A stretch of 64,000 nucleotides of DNA from Sphingomonas sp. Leaf10 (lineage in GTDB: Bacteria > Pseudomonadota > Alphaproteobacteria > Sphingomonadales > Sphingomonadaceae): NCBI RefSeq assembly GCF_001421245.1, contig NZ_LMKE01000001.1, forward strand, positions 727,511 to 791,510. Reading direction: 5' to 3'. The notes under the pieces are model-generated. The model saw only the letters and a list, made by a program, of their open reading frames with translations. It was not told the DNA's origin and searched no databases. A program made the position numbers and the translations under genes. Positions 8,253-17,705 of the stretch are shown in pieces. How positions within the stretch are numbered: the first letter of the stretch is position 1; the number at the start of each line of letters is the position of its first letter.

Positions 8253-10337
8253 GTGCATCTCTCGATTTCGACCAAGGTAACTGTCGCGTGCGCAGCCGTG
8301 TTGCTGCCGGCGCTGTTGCTGTTGGCGAGCTGGCTGCACATCGGCGCGGAGGTCGGATCGGCGGCGGGGCATATCGGCCACCTGACCGAATTGCTGCGCG
8401 GACAGGAGCGGCAGGATGCGGCCCAGCGGGCGCTGCGGCTGTCGATCGGCGATGCGACCCGCCAGGCCGAGCGGCACGGCACCGTGCCGGAGGCGCAGTG
8501 GCGCGCGCTGTCCGCCGAATTGCTGGCGTTCCGCGCGCTGTCCGACGTCCCCGCGACCGATCCGGACCAGGCGCTGCCGGGCGAGCTGCGCGTCGCGGTG
8601 GCACAGACCCGCGCCGCGACGCTGGCGTTCGTGCCGATCGGACAGGAACTGATCGACACCGCCCGCCGCGATCCCGACGGCATCAAGCCGGCAATGCCGC
8701 ATTTCCTCGACGCGCTCAAACGGCTCGAGAACGAGCGGACCCGGACGCGCGACGTGCTGGGCCGCGCGATCGGCGATGCCGCCGACGACGCCATCGCGCT
8801 CAATCATCGCGGCACCTTTCGCGCGCTGCTGAGTGCCGGGGCGGTGATCCTGACGCTGCTGGTCATGGCGCTGTGGCTGCACCTGCGCGTCATCGAACCG
8901 ATCACCGCGATCGCCGGCATCCTGCGCGCGTTCCGCGCCGATCGGCCGGTCGGGCAGAGCGTGCCGTGCCTCGACCGCCATGACGAGGTCGGTGACCTGG
9001 CGCGCGGCGTGTCCGAATATCACAAGGCGATGGAAGCGCAGCGCTGCGCCCAGCGACGTGTCGATTTCCTGGCGCACCACGACGCGCTGACCGGCCTGCC
9101 GAACCGGTTGCTGTTCGAAAACCGCCTGACCCACGAACTGATCCGTGCACGGCGAACCGGCGAGAAGGTGACGCTGTTCGCGATCGACCTCGACGAATTC
9201 AAGAGTATCAACGATCGCTGCGGCCATGCCGGCGGCGACGATGCGTTGCGGCGCGCGGCCAAGCTGTTGTCGGGGTGCGTGCGTGCCAGCGACCTCGTCG
9301 CGCGGATCGGCGGCGACGAATTCGCGATCATCCAGGTCGCACAGTCCCAGCCCGCCGCCGCCGAGGCATTGCTGCGCCGCATCGCCCGCGCGAGCGAGGC
9401 GACGATGACCGCCGACGTGCCGATCCAAATGAGCATCGGCGTCGCCATCGCCACGCCCGATCAGGGTGGCGACGACCTGCACAACCTGGCCGATATGGCG
9501 CTGTATCGGGCGAAGTCGGATGGGCGGAACACCGCGCGCTTCTTCGATACCGGGCTGCTGGAAGAAGTCAGCCTGCGCAGCCGGCTGGGCCGCGACCTGG
9601 AACGTGCGATCGACGCGAACCAGCTGCACATCGCCTACCAGCCGATCGCGACCCCCGATGGCCGCATTACCGGGTTCGAGGCTCTGCTCCGCTGGACCCA
9701 TATCGATCTGGGCGACATCCCCCCCGACATCTTCATCCCCATTGCCGAAGCGACCGGGCAGATCGGGCGCATCGGCCATTGGGTCGCCGATACGGCGATG
9801 GCCGCCGCCGCGCGGTGGCCCGAGGCGATGCGGCTGGCGCTGAACCTGTCGCCGCTCCAGTTCCGCGATGCCGAACTGGCCGGCGGCCTGCTCGACCTCG
9901 CCGCGAAACATGGCATCGCCAGCCGCCGGCTCGAACTGGAAGTCACCGAGAGCGCGACGCTGCTCGACCAGCATCGCCATGCCGTCCAGACGACGCTGCG
10001 CCGGTTGCAGGCAGCGGGTGCGATCATCGCGATGGACGATTTCGGCACCGGCCATTCGTCGCTCAGCAACCTGAAGGAATTCACCTTCGACAAGCTGAAG
10101 ATCGATCGCAGCTTCGTCGCGACGATGTTGTCGGACGCCGCCTCCGCCGTCATCGTCAAGGCGACGATCGGCCTCGGCAAAAGCCTCGGCATGTCGATCG
10201 TCGCCGAGGGGGTCGAGACCGCCGAGCAGCTGACCCAATTGCGCGAATGGGGCTGCGACCAGTTGCAGGGATATCATATCGGGCGACCGATGCGCGTCGT
10301 CGATCACCTGCTGGCACCGCCCGAAATGGCGATCTGA
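8253..10337 (+). CDS. Membrane GGDEF-EAL cyclic di-GMP protein
   Basis: A 694-residue inner-membrane protein. Two hydrophobic segments (about residues 8-27 and 190-212) flank a periplasmic helical sensor region. A HAMP linker follows, then a GGDEF domain with intact GGDEF at 353-357 and an EAL domain with intact EAL at 476-478 (GFEALLRW) and DDFGTGHSS further on. Both diguanylate cyclase and phosphodiesterase activity are therefore possible; the net direction cannot be predicted. I chose the GTG at 8253 because GGGGAG lies just upstream; a TTG at 8205 has no such site. The signal sensed is unknown. Confidence 0.9.
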   Translation: MHLSISTKVTVACAAVLLPALLLLASWLHIGAEVGSAAGHIGHLTELLRGQERQDAAQRALRLSIGDATRQAERHGTVPEAQWRALSAELLAFRALSDVPATDPDQALPGELRVAVAQTRAATLAFVPIGQELIDTARRDPDGIKPAMPHFLDALKRLENERTRTRDVLGRAIGDAADDAIALNHRGTFRALLSAGAVILTLLVMALWLHLRVIEPITAIAGILRAFRADRPVGQSVPCLDRHDEVGDLARGVSEYHKAMEAQRCAQRRVDFLAHHDALTGLPNRLLFENRLTHELIRARRTGEKVTLFAIDLDEFKSINDRCGHAGGDDALRRAAKLLSGCVRASDLVARIGGDEFAIIQVAQSQPAAAEALLRRIARASEATMTADVPIQMSIGVAIATPDQGGDDLHNLADMALYRAKSDGRNTARFFDTGLLEEVSLRSRLGRDLERAIDANQLHIAYQPIATPDGRITGFEALLRWTHIDLGDIPPDIFIPIAEATGQIGRIGHWVADTAMAAAARWPEAMRLALNLSPLQFRDAELAGGLLDLAAKHGIASRRLELEVTESATLLDQHRHAVQTTLRRLQAAGAIIAMDDFGTGHSSLSNLKEFTFDKLKIDRSFVATMLSDAASAVIVKATIGLGKSLGMSIVAEGVETAEQLTQLREWGCDQLQGYHIGRPMRVVDHLLAPPEMAI

Positions 10338-10383
10338 CCGAAGCGACCTTGCGCCCCGGCCGTTCAGTCGCCAAGCAGCGGCG

Positions 10384-10836
10384 ATGCGGATCGCCCTGTA
10401 TGAACCCGAAATCGCCGGCAATGTCGGGGCCGTGCTGCGGCTGGGCGCCTGTCTCGGCGTCGCGGTCGACCTGATCGAACCGCTCGGGTTCGCATGGGAC
10501 GACCGCAGGGTGCGGCGGACGGCGATGGACTATATCGATCATGTCGCGGTCACCCGCCATACGGGCTTCGATGCATTCCGGTCGGTGGTGGCGCCGCCGC
10601 GCCTCGTGCTGTTCACTACAAAGAGCGACCGGTCGGCCTATGATTTCGCGTTCCGGCCGGACGACGTGCTGCTGTTCGGGAAGGAGAGCGCCGGCGTTCC
10701 CGCCGCGATATCCGATGCCTGCGACGAGCGGCTGCGCCTGCCGATCCGGGCGGAGGTGCGATCGATGAACCTCGCCACCGCCGCCGCGCTCGCGCTGGGC
10801 GAGGCGCTGCGCCAGACCAGCGGACTGCCGGGCTGA
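10384..10836 (+). CDS. trmL: tRNA (cytidine(34)-2'-O)-methyltransferase
   Basis: A 150-residue SPOUT methyltransferase of the TrmL type, which 2'-O-methylates the wobble base of certain leucine tRNAs. The N-terminal YEPEIAGNVGAVLRLG, LLFGKESAGVP and the C-terminal RSMNLATAAALALGEALRQ form the knotted S-adenosylmethionine site. Length matches the minimal single-domain family. It follows the GGDEF-EAL gene by 46 bases and may share its transcript. Confidence 0.93.
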   Translation: MRIALYEPEIAGNVGAVLRLGACLGVAVDLIEPLGFAWDDRRVRRTAMDYIDHVAVTRHTGFDAFRSVVAPPRLVLFTTKSDRSAYDFAFRPDDVLLFGKESAGVPAAISDACDERLRLPIRAEVRSMNLATAAALALGEALRQTSGLPG

Positions 10837-10945
10837 ACCCCCCGCTTCGCGCGATTGCGTACCGTCGTTGATCGCACGGGGCGATCGGCGCATTCGTGCG
10901 TTGTCCCGGTTTCCGGGATGTTCCCCGACAAGGATGATCGATCGA

Positions 10946-11584
10946 ATGGCGGATAGGCCCGAACTGGAAATCTCGCGCCGTGGCGTGTTGGCAAGCGGCG
11001 CGATGGGTGCCGCGATCGCGGTGGCACCCGGCGCGGCGGTGGCGCAAGGAACCTCGGCACCACAGGCGCCGCCGACCATGCCGGTCCGGTTCAAGGTGAA
11101 CGGCAAGCCCCAGCAGATGACGCTGGATACGCGGACCACGCTGCTCGACGCGTTGCGCGAACATCTGCGCCTGACCGGTACCAAGAAGGGGTGCGATCAC
11201 GGGCAATGCGGCGCCTGCACCGTGCTGGTCGGCGGCAAGCGGATCAATTCGTGCCTGACGCTGGCGGTGATGCACGAGGGCGACGACATCGTGACGATCG
11301 AGGGGCTGGGCACGCCCGACAAGCTGCATCCGATGCAGGCGGCGTTCGTCAAGCATGACGGATATCAGTGCGGCTATTGCACGCCAGGCCAGATTTGTTC
11401 GGCGGTGGCGGTGCTCGACGAGATACGGCGCGGGGTGCCGAGCCATGTCCAGTCCGACCTAACCAAGCGTCCAGCCGCAACCGGCATGGAAATGCGTGAA
11501 CGGATGAGCGGCAATATCTGTCGCTGCGGTGCCTATTCGAACATCGCCGAGGCGATGGCGGAAGTCGCGGGAGCCAAGGCATGA
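10946..11584 (+). CDS. paoA: Aldehyde oxidoreductase [2Fe-2S] subunit
   Basis: A 212-residue iron-sulfur subunit of a xanthine-oxidase-family enzyme, closest in layout to E. coli PaoA (YagT). A twin-arginine signal ([14 protein letters not shown]) lies at the N-terminus, so the folded complex is probably exported to the periplasm. Two [2Fe-2S] sites are visible: [10 protein letters not shown] with a later Cys in NSCL, and [10 protein letters not shown] with CRCGAYSN. I chose the ATG at 10946; the frame is open upstream to a TTG at 10868, and an ATG at 10934 is a minor alternative. Its stop overlaps the next start by four bases. The operon order is 2Fe-2S, FAD, molybdenum subunit. Confidence 0.9.
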   Translation: MADRPELEISRRGVLASGAMGAAIAVAPGAAVAQGTSAPQAPPTMPVRFKVNGKPQQMTLDTRTTLLDALREHLRLTGTKKGCDHGQCGACTVLVGGKRINSCLTLAVMHEGDDIVTIEGLGTPDKLHPMQAAFVKHDGYQCGYCTPGQICSAVAVLDEIRRGVPSHVQSDLTKRPAATGMEMRERMSGNICRCGAYSNIAEAMAEVAGAKA

Positions 11585-12531
11585 GAGCCTTCACCTATGA
11601 ACGCGCCAGGGACGCGGTCGAAGCCGCTCGGATCGTCGCCGGTCGTCCCGATGCCAAGTTCATCGCCGGCGGCACCAACCTGCTCGACCTGATGAAGCTG
11701 GAGATCGAGACGCCGACGCATCTGGTCGACGTGCAGGACCTGGGCTTCGACAAGATCGAGAAGACGCGCGACGGGGGCCTGCGCATCGGAGCGCTGGTTA
11801 CCAATACCGATCTGGCCGCCGACGAACGAGTGCGGCGCGATTATGGCGTGCTGACGCGGGCGATCGTCGCCGGTGCGTCGGGCCAGTTGCGCAACAAGGC
11901 GTCGACCGCCGGCAATCTGCTGCAACGGACGCGCTGCCCCTATTTCTACGACACCAACATGGCCTGCAACAAGCGCAAGCCGGGTTCGGGATGCGCGGCG
12001 ATCGGCGGCTATTCGCGGCAATTGGGCGTCATCGGCGTCAGCAACGCCTGCATCGCGACCTTTCCCGGCGACATGGCGGTGGCGATGCGCGTGCTGGATG
12101 CCTCGATCGAGACGGTCGACGGCGGCGGGCAGCGGCGTACCATCCCGATCGCCGAGTTCCACCGGCTATGGGGCGACCGGCCCGAGGTCGACACGGTGCT
12201 CAAGCCCGGCGAGCTGATAACCGCCGTCACCCTGCCCCGCCCGATCGGCGGCAGGCACTTCTATGAAAAGGTCCGCGACCGCGCATCCTATGCCTATGCA
12301 CTGGTATCGGTCGCGGCGGTGATCCAGCGCGACGGCACGGGACGCGTCGCGTTCGGCGGCGTGGCACCCCGGCCCTGGCGGGTCGAGGCGGCGGACGCGC
12401 TGCTGCCGCAGGGTGCCGCCGCGGTCACGGCCCGCGCGTTTCAGGGCGCTACCCCGACGAAGGACAATGCGTTCAAGCTGCCGCTCGCCACCCGCGCGCT
12501 GGCATCGGTCATCGCGCAAGCCAAGGCGTAA
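11581..12531 (+). CDS. paoB: Aldehyde oxidoreductase FAD subunit
   Basis: A 316-residue FAD-binding subunit (CO-dehydrogenase flavoprotein / xanthine dehydrogenase subunit M family). [13 protein letters not shown] is the FAD pyrophosphate loop. A Cys-rich stretch around residues 119-160 (RCPYF, MACNK, GSGCAAI, NACIA) matches the four ligands of the extra [4Fe-4S] cluster known in E. coli PaoB, which supports a PaoABC-type enzyme rather than a plain xanthine dehydrogenase. It has no signal peptide of its own and would travel with the Tat-exported PaoA partner. Confidence 0.9.
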   Translation: MRAFTYERARDAVEAARIVAGRPDAKFIAGGTNLLDLMKLEIETPTHLVDVQDLGFDKIEKTRDGGLRIGALVTNTDLAADERVRRDYGVLTRAIVAGASGQLRNKASTAGNLLQRTRCPYFYDTNMACNKRKPGSGCAAIGGYSRQLGVIGVSNACIATFPGDMAVAMRVLDASIETVDGGGQRRTIPIAEFHRLWGDRPEVDTVLKPGELITAVTLPRPIGGRHFYEKVRDRASYAYALVSVAAVIQRDGTGRVAFGGVAPRPWRVEAADALLPQGAAAVTARAFQGATPTKDNAFKLPLATRALASVIAQAKA

Positions 12532-12534
12532 TCC

Positions 12535-14751
12535 ATGCAGTTCGACACCCCCGCGACGACCAATCCCATCGACCGGATGAAGGTGGTCGGTCGTCCGCAC
12601 GACCGCATCGACGGGCCGCTCAAGACGACCGGCTTCGCGCCCTATGCCTATGAGCATAAGGAGATCGCCAATGCGGCCTATGGCTATATCGTCGGGTCGG
12701 CGGTCGCGAAGGGCACGATCCGGTCGATCAACCTCGACGAGGCCCGCGCGGCAACGGGCGTGCTGACGATCGTCACTGCGCAGAATGCCGGCAAGCTTGG
12801 CAAGGGGCAGATGAACACTGTCAAGCTGCTCGCCGGGCCGCAGGTCGACCATTATCATCAGGCGGTGGCGCTGGTCGTTGCCGAGACGTTCGAACAGGCG
12901 CGGGCCGCCGCCGGGCTGATCCGCATCGATTATGCGCGGTCGCCGGGCAGCTATGACCTTGCCGAAGCGCTCAAGGCCGCGCCGCTGACCGGCGGTGATA
13001 GCGGCGAGGGTAGCGGTGCGCCGCCGGTCGACCGGACCGGCAAGTTCGAGGACGCCTTCGCCGCCGCGCCGGTCAAGATCGATGCCGAATATACGACGCC
13101 CGATCACAGCCATGCGATGATGGAGCCGTTCGCGTCGATCGCGTCGTGGAAGGGCGACGAACTGACGCTGTGGACGTCGAACCAGATGATCGACTGGGGG
13201 CGCGGCGACCTTGCCAGGACGCTCGGCATTCCGAAGGACAAGATCACGCTGATGTCGCCCTATGTCGGTGGCGGCTTCGGCGGCAAGCTGTTCCTGCGTG
13301 CCGACGCGGTACTGGCGGCGTTGGGGGCGAAGGCGGCGAAGCGGCCGGTGAAGCTGGCGATGCAGCGGCCGATGATGGTCAACAATGCCACTCACCGCCC
13401 GGCGACCCGGCAGCGCATTCGGCTGGGCGCACAGGCGGACGGAACGATCACGGCGATCGCGCATGAGAGCGGATCGGGCGATCAACCGAATGGCGGCCCG
13501 GAGGCAGCGGTCAACCAGACCAAGCTGCTCTATGCCGGGGCGAACCGTCTGACGTCGATGCGGCTCGCGGTGCTGAACCTGCCCGAGGGCAATGCGATGC
13601 GCGCGCCGGGCGAAGCACCGGGCATGATGGCGCTCGAAATCGCGATGGACGAACTGGCCGAAAAGCTCAGGATGGACCCGGTCGCGCTGCGGATCAGGAA
13701 CGATACGCAGGTCGATCCAGAAAAGCCCGAGCGCCGCTTTTCGCAGCGGCAACTGGTCCGGTGCCTGACCGAGGGTGCGCAACGCTTCGGCTGGTCGCGC
13801 CGCAATGCGACGCCGAGACAGGTGCGCGACGGCAAATGGCTGGTCGGCATGGGCGTCGCCGCCGCCTTCCGCAACCACGTCAACCGCACATCGGGGGCGC
13901 GGGTCCGGCTGGGACGCGACGGGGTGGTGATGGTCGAGACCGACATGACCGATATCGGCACCGGCAGCTATACGATCATTGCGCAGACCGCCGGCGAGAT
14001 GCTGGGCGTACCGGCCGAGGCGGTGGTGGTGAAGCTCGGCAGCTCGGCCTTTCCGGTGTCCGCCGGGTCGGGCGGGCAATGGGGCGCGGCCAATGCCACG
14101 GCCGGGGTCTATGCCGCATGCGTCAAGTTGCGTGAACAGGTGGCGCAGCGGATGGGGATCGATCCCGCGAGCGCGGATTTTGCCGATGGTCGGGTCAGCG
14201 GCGGCGGGAAGAGCGGTGACCTGCGCGCGGCGGCGGCGGGCGCGGAGCTGGTCGGCGAGGACAAGATCGAGTTCGACAAGCTCGACAAGACCTATCAGTT
14301 CGCGACGTTCGGCGCGCATTTCGTCGAGGTCGGGGTGGACGCCTATACCGGCATCACCCGCATCCGCCGGATGCTGGCGGTGTGTGCCGCCGGGCGGATC
14401 ATCAACCCCAAATCGGCGCGCAGCCAGGTGATCGGCGCGATGACGATGGGCGCCGGATCGGCGCTGATGGAGGAACTGGCGGTCGACAAGCGCTTCGGCA
14501 TGTTCGTCAACCACGACCTCGCCAGCTACGAAGTGCCGGTCCATGCCGACATTCCGCATCAGGAGGTCGTGTTCCTAGACGAAGCAGATGACAAGGCCAA
14601 CCCGATGAAGGCGAAGGGCGTCGGCGAACTGGGCATGTGCGGGGTCGCGGGCGCGGTGGCGAATGCGGTCTATAACGCGACCGGCGTGCGGGTCCGCGAC
14701 TATCCGCTGACGCTTGAAAAGCATCTAGAGCGGTTGCCGCCGGTCGTCTGA
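12535..14751 (+). CDS. paoC: Aldehyde oxidoreductase molybdenum subunit
   Basis: A 738-residue molybdopterin-cytosine-dinucleotide subunit. GGGFGGK (substrate/cofactor loop), RAPGEAPGMMALE and the terminal KGVGELG, whose Glu is the family's catalytic base, are all present. With PaoA and PaoB it would oxidise aldehydes, typically aromatic ones, to acids in the periplasm, protecting the cell or feeding catabolism of lignocellulose-derived aldehydes. It starts three bases after paoB stops. No XdhC/PaoD-type cofactor-insertion chaperone is next to it, so that function would have to come from elsewhere. It ends seven bases before the convergent PL22 gene. Confidence 0.9.
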   Translation: MQFDTPATTNPIDRMKVVGRPHDRIDGPLKTTGFAPYAYEHKEIANAAYGYIVGSAVAKGTIRSINLDEARAATGVLTIVTAQNAGKLGKGQMNTVKLLAGPQVDHYHQAVALVVAETFEQARAAAGLIRIDYARSPGSYDLAEALKAAPLTGGDSGEGSGAPPVDRTGKFEDAFAAAPVKIDAEYTTPDHSHAMMEPFASIASWKGDELTLWTSNQMIDWGRGDLARTLGIPKDKITLMSPYVGGGFGGKLFLRADAVLAALGAKAAKRPVKLAMQRPMMVNNATHRPATRQRIRLGAQADGTITAIAHESGSGDQPNGGPEAAVNQTKLLYAGANRLTSMRLAVLNLPEGNAMRAPGEAPGMMALEIAMDELAEKLRMDPVALRIRNDTQVDPEKPERRFSQRQLVRCLTEGAQRFGWSRRNATPRQVRDGKWLVGMGVAAAFRNHVNRTSGARVRLGRDGVVMVETDMTDIGTGSYTIIAQTAGEMLGVPAEAVVVKLGSSAFPVSAGSGGQWGAANATAGVYAACVKLREQVAQRMGIDPASADFADGRVSGGGKSGDLRAAAAGAELVGEDKIEFDKLDKTYQFATFGAHFVEVGVDAYTGITRIRRMLAVCAAGRIINPKSARSQVIGAMTMGAGSALMEELAVDKRFGMFVNHDLASYEVPVHADIPHQEVVFLDEADDKANPMKAKGVGELGMCGVAGAVANAVYNATGVRVRDYPLTLEKHLERLPPVV

Positions 14752-14758
14752 CGGCGCT

Positions 14759-16087
14759 TCAGGGGGTGGCAGCCTTCGCCACCTCCACCGCATAGATATG
14801 CGTGGCACCTTCGAAATTGCCGCGGAACACCACCCATTTCGCGTCGGGGGTGAAGGTCATGTTCGGTTCCAGCCGGTAGTCGTGCTGGCGCATATCGACC
14901 AGCTTCTCGACCTCCAGCGTGCCGGGCACGATCAGCGTGTCGGCATTGGCGGCGTGGATATCGGCGACGTCGGGGATCGCCTTGGGCGTGAACAAGTAGA
15001 GATATTTGCCGTCGGGTGCATGGGCGACCATCTCGCTGTCACCGCCGTCCCCTGAGAAACGCTGTCCGCCGGGCATCTGGTTGTAATGGACCGACCATTG
15101 GTTGCGGTCGACCTTGTACCAGTGGCGCTTGGCCGTCGTCAGGTCATAGCCGGCGATCCAGAACACCTCCCCGCGCGGGGTCTGCAGATCGTACCAGATC
15201 GTCTTGCCGTCGACCGAGAAGAACTCGTGGCCGGCAATCTCCATGTTCATCGCGCGCTTGTGGACCAGCGTCTTGCCGGTGCCGTCGGCGCGGATCGTCC
15301 AGATGCGGTCGACCTTGTGCCATGGCCCTTCGTGGCAATACATGATCTGCTGCGGATCGGTCGGCGAGAACTGGATATGGTTCAGCCAGTCGGTCGAGGC
15401 GGTGACGACGCGGCGCTGGCCGGTGCGCAGGTCGATGGTGAAGATCTCCATCGGGATGCCTGCCTCCAGCCGTTCGTTCAGGCGGCGTTCCTTGGCGTCG
15501 GCGAAGCTGTAGGGCGTGCCGTCGGCGCGGGTGGCGCGATAGTCGGCCTCGCCCGGCCCGACGACGCGGCCGGGGGCATGGCGATCGTCCTGTCGCGTAC
15601 CGTCGGGGCGGAGCGTGCCTTCGCCCAGCGCAACCTGTCCCAGCAGCAGCGTTTCGTCGGCATTGATCGAACCGATCGATCCGCCGGGGACGTCGGCGAC
15701 CTTCCGGCTCCGGCCACTGTCGATATCGACGGCATAGATCGACGACGGTCCGCTGGCATCGTTGCGAAGCTGCCGCGCGTAATATGCGCTGCGTGTGCGC
15801 CGACCGGTGAACAGCAGCGTCACGCCCTTCTCACGGACCAGCGGCTTCAGTTCCCATGTCTTAAGGTCGACGGTGGCGATGCCGCCGGGGACGCTGACGA
15901 CCATCCGGTCGCCCTGCGGCGTATAGCTGTTCTGATGGAAATACAGGCTGGTGCTGTCCGGCACGCGGCTGATGCGGACGATGCGGTGGCCGGTCAGCCG
16001 ATCGACCCATTCGGCCGCCGGCCTGGCGGGTGCCGGGGCGGCGGTCATCAGCATCGCCGCGAGGCCAAGGATCATCGGGGTCCGCAT
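14759..16087 (-). CDS. ogl: Oligogalacturonate lyase (PL22) with signal peptide
   Basis: A 442-residue beta-propeller lyase of family PL22. The N-terminal VDRLTGHRIVRISR and SLYFHQNSYTPQGD blocks, the repeated propeller strands and the CHEGPWH / YNQMPGGQRFSGDGGDSEM region are characteristic; these His and Gln residues bind the metal in the family. It cleaves unsaturated di- and trigalacturonides to monomers. Unlike the classical cytoplasmic enzymes, this one begins with MRTPMILGLAAMLMTAAPAPA, a probable Sec signal peptide, so it probably works in the periplasm. I chose the ATG at 16087, preceded by GGAGAG. It is divergent from a GPH transporter. Confidence 0.85.
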   Translation of the reverse strand: MRTPMILGLAAMLMTAAPAPARPAAEWVDRLTGHRIVRISRVPDSTSLYFHQNSYTPQGDRMVVSVPGGIATVDLKTWELKPLVREKGVTLLFTGRRTRSAYYARQLRNDASGPSSIYAVDIDSGRSRKVADVPGGSIGSINADETLLLGQVALGEGTLRPDGTRQDDRHAPGRVVGPGEADYRATRADGTPYSFADAKERRLNERLEAGIPMEIFTIDLRTGQRRVVTASTDWLNHIQFSPTDPQQIMYCHEGPWHKVDRIWTIRADGTGKTLVHKRAMNMEIAGHEFFSVDGKTIWYDLQTPRGEVFWIAGYDLTTAKRHWYKVDRNQWSVHYNQMPGGQRFSGDGGDSEMVAHAPDGKYLYLFTPKAIPDVADIHAANADTLIVPGTLEVEKLVDMRQHDYRLEPNMTFTPDAKWVVFRGNFEGATHIYAVEVAKAATP

Positions 16088-16106
16088 TGCACTCTCCAAA
16101 CGCACT

Positions 16107-16141
16107 TGTGAATGTTCCACATAGTATGATAGCAATTCACA
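16107..16141. promoter_or_regulatory. Candidate operator in the pectin module
   Basis: In the 112-base divergent gap between the PL22 gene and the transporter, TGTGAAT (16107-16113) and ATTCACA (16135-16141) form a perfect 7-bp inverted repeat around an A+T-rich 21-base centre. It may be a regulator site shared by both genes. No regulator gene is adjacent. Confidence 0.35.
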
Positions 16142-16199
16142 TATTGAGCATGCCGAGCCGGGCGACGCAAGCCCGGACCATGCGTAGGAGAGAGCGCGC

Positions 16200-17705
16200 G
16201 TGATATCCGCCCCACCAGCCAAGCGTCCGGTCCGGCTTATTAATTACCTCGCTTACGGGTCGAACGACGTGCTGGGCGCGGGTTCGATGGCGGTCATTTC
16301 GGGCTGGGTGCTGATCTTCTACACCCAGTTCTGCGGACTGACGGCGGGGCAGGCGGCGCTGATCTTCGCCGTGGCCCGTATCCTCGATGCGATCGCGTCG
16401 CCGGTGATCGGCTATCTCTCCGACCATTTCGGCACGACGGCGCTCGGGCGGCGGTTCGGGCGGCGGCGCTTCTTCATCCTCGCCGCGATCCCGTTGCTGC
16501 CGAGCTTCGCGCTGATGTGGCTGCCGGGCATGACCTTCTGGTATTATCTGGTCAGCTATGTCGGGTTCGAGCTGGTCTATGCGATGGTCATCATCCCGTA
16601 CGAGACGCTGGCTGCAGAAATGTCGACCGACTACAAGACCAAGGCGAAGTTTGCCGGCTTCCGCATCCTGTTCGGTCAGACCGCCGCGATCCTCGCCGGA
16701 TTCCTGCCGCTGTGGCTCATCAACTATCTGGGGCGGGACAGCGCGCAGACGTTCTTCTATATGGGGTTGATCTTCGCGGCGCTGTTCATGGCGACCGCCG
16801 CCTTCCTGTACCGGTTCAGCTGGGAACGCCCCCTGCCCCCGCAGGCCGCCGGACGGCAGAGCGCGGGCGTCGGTTCGGCGTTCAAGGCGCTGTATCGCAA
16901 CCTGTTCTCGACGATGCGCATCCGGGCGTTCCGCCTGCATCTCGGCATGTATCTGGGCGGCTATATCAGTCAGGACATCTTCAACGCCGCCTTCACCTTC
17001 TTCGTGATCTTTGCGCTGGCGGGCACGACCGCGATGGCGTCGGGGCTGCTGGGGACGATGTATATCGTCCAGTTCGTGGCGGTGGTGATCGCGATCAACC
17101 TGGCGCTGCGGGCCTCGCCGGCCTTTGCCTATCGGCTGGCGGCAGTCACTTTCGGCCTCGGCGTCATCGTGTTGTTGTCGCTGTGGGCGGGGGGTACGAC
17201 CGCGACCAGCCCGCTCATCTATCTGGCGATCGGTCTTGCCGGGCTCGGTCGTGGCGCGCTAAACTATATCCCATGGGCCACGTACAACTACATGGCTGAT
17301 GTCGACGAGATCGTGACCGGACAACGGCGCGAGGGCAGCTTTGCCGGCGTCATGACCTTCGTGCGCAAGGCGACCCAGGCGGCGGCGGTGGCGGGCGTCG
17401 GACTTATCATCCAGGCGGGTGGCTTCGTATCGGGCGCGCAGACGCAGACCCCGGAAGCGGTCAACACCATCGCGCTGCTGCTGGGCGTCGGGACGCTCAG
17501 CGTGCTGACGGCGGGCATCCTCGTGTCGCTGCGTTTCCGCCTCGATCCGACAACGCATGCGATCCTGATGGAGGAGATCGAACGGCTGCGTACCGGCGAT
17601 ACCACGCCCCCCGATCCGCAGCACAAGGCGGTGGTCGAGGATCTGTCGGGCTGGTCGCATGACCGGCTGTGGGGCAACAATCCCGTCGCGCGGAAGCTGG
17701 CATGA
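16200..17705 (+). CDS. GPH-family sugar symporter
   Basis: A 501-residue, 12-helix transporter of the glycoside-pentoside-hexuronide:cation symporter family. The N-terminal YGSNDVLGAGSMAV segment, the GRRFGRRR loop after helix 3 and the PYETLAAEM / TKAKFAGFR motif match this group. Next to an oligogalacturonate lyase the likely cargo is a galacturonide or unsaturated uronide, but this rests on context. The start is a GTG with TAGGAGA just upstream. The stop codon overlaps the next gene's ATG by four bases. Confidence 0.85.
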   Translation: MISAPPAKRPVRLINYLAYGSNDVLGAGSMAVISGWVLIFYTQFCGLTAGQAALIFAVARILDAIASPVIGYLSDHFGTTALGRRFGRRRFFILAAIPLLPSFALMWLPGMTFWYYLVSYVGFELVYAMVIIPYETLAAEMSTDYKTKAKFAGFRILFGQTAAILAGFLPLWLINYLGRDSAQTFFYMGLIFAALFMATAAFLYRFSWERPLPPQAAGRQSAGVGSAFKALYRNLFSTMRIRAFRLHLGMYLGGYISQDIFNAAFTFFVIFALAGTTAMASGLLGTMYIVQFVAVVIAINLALRASPAFAYRLAAVTFGLGVIVLLSLWAGGTTATSPLIYLAIGLAGLGRGALNYIPWATYNYMADVDEIVTGQRREGSFAGVMTFVRKATQAAAVAGVGLIIQAGGFVSGAQTQTPEAVNTIALLLGVGTLSVLTAGILVSLRFRLDPTTHAILMEEIERLRTGDTTPPDPQHKAVVEDLSGWSHDRLWGNNPVARKLA

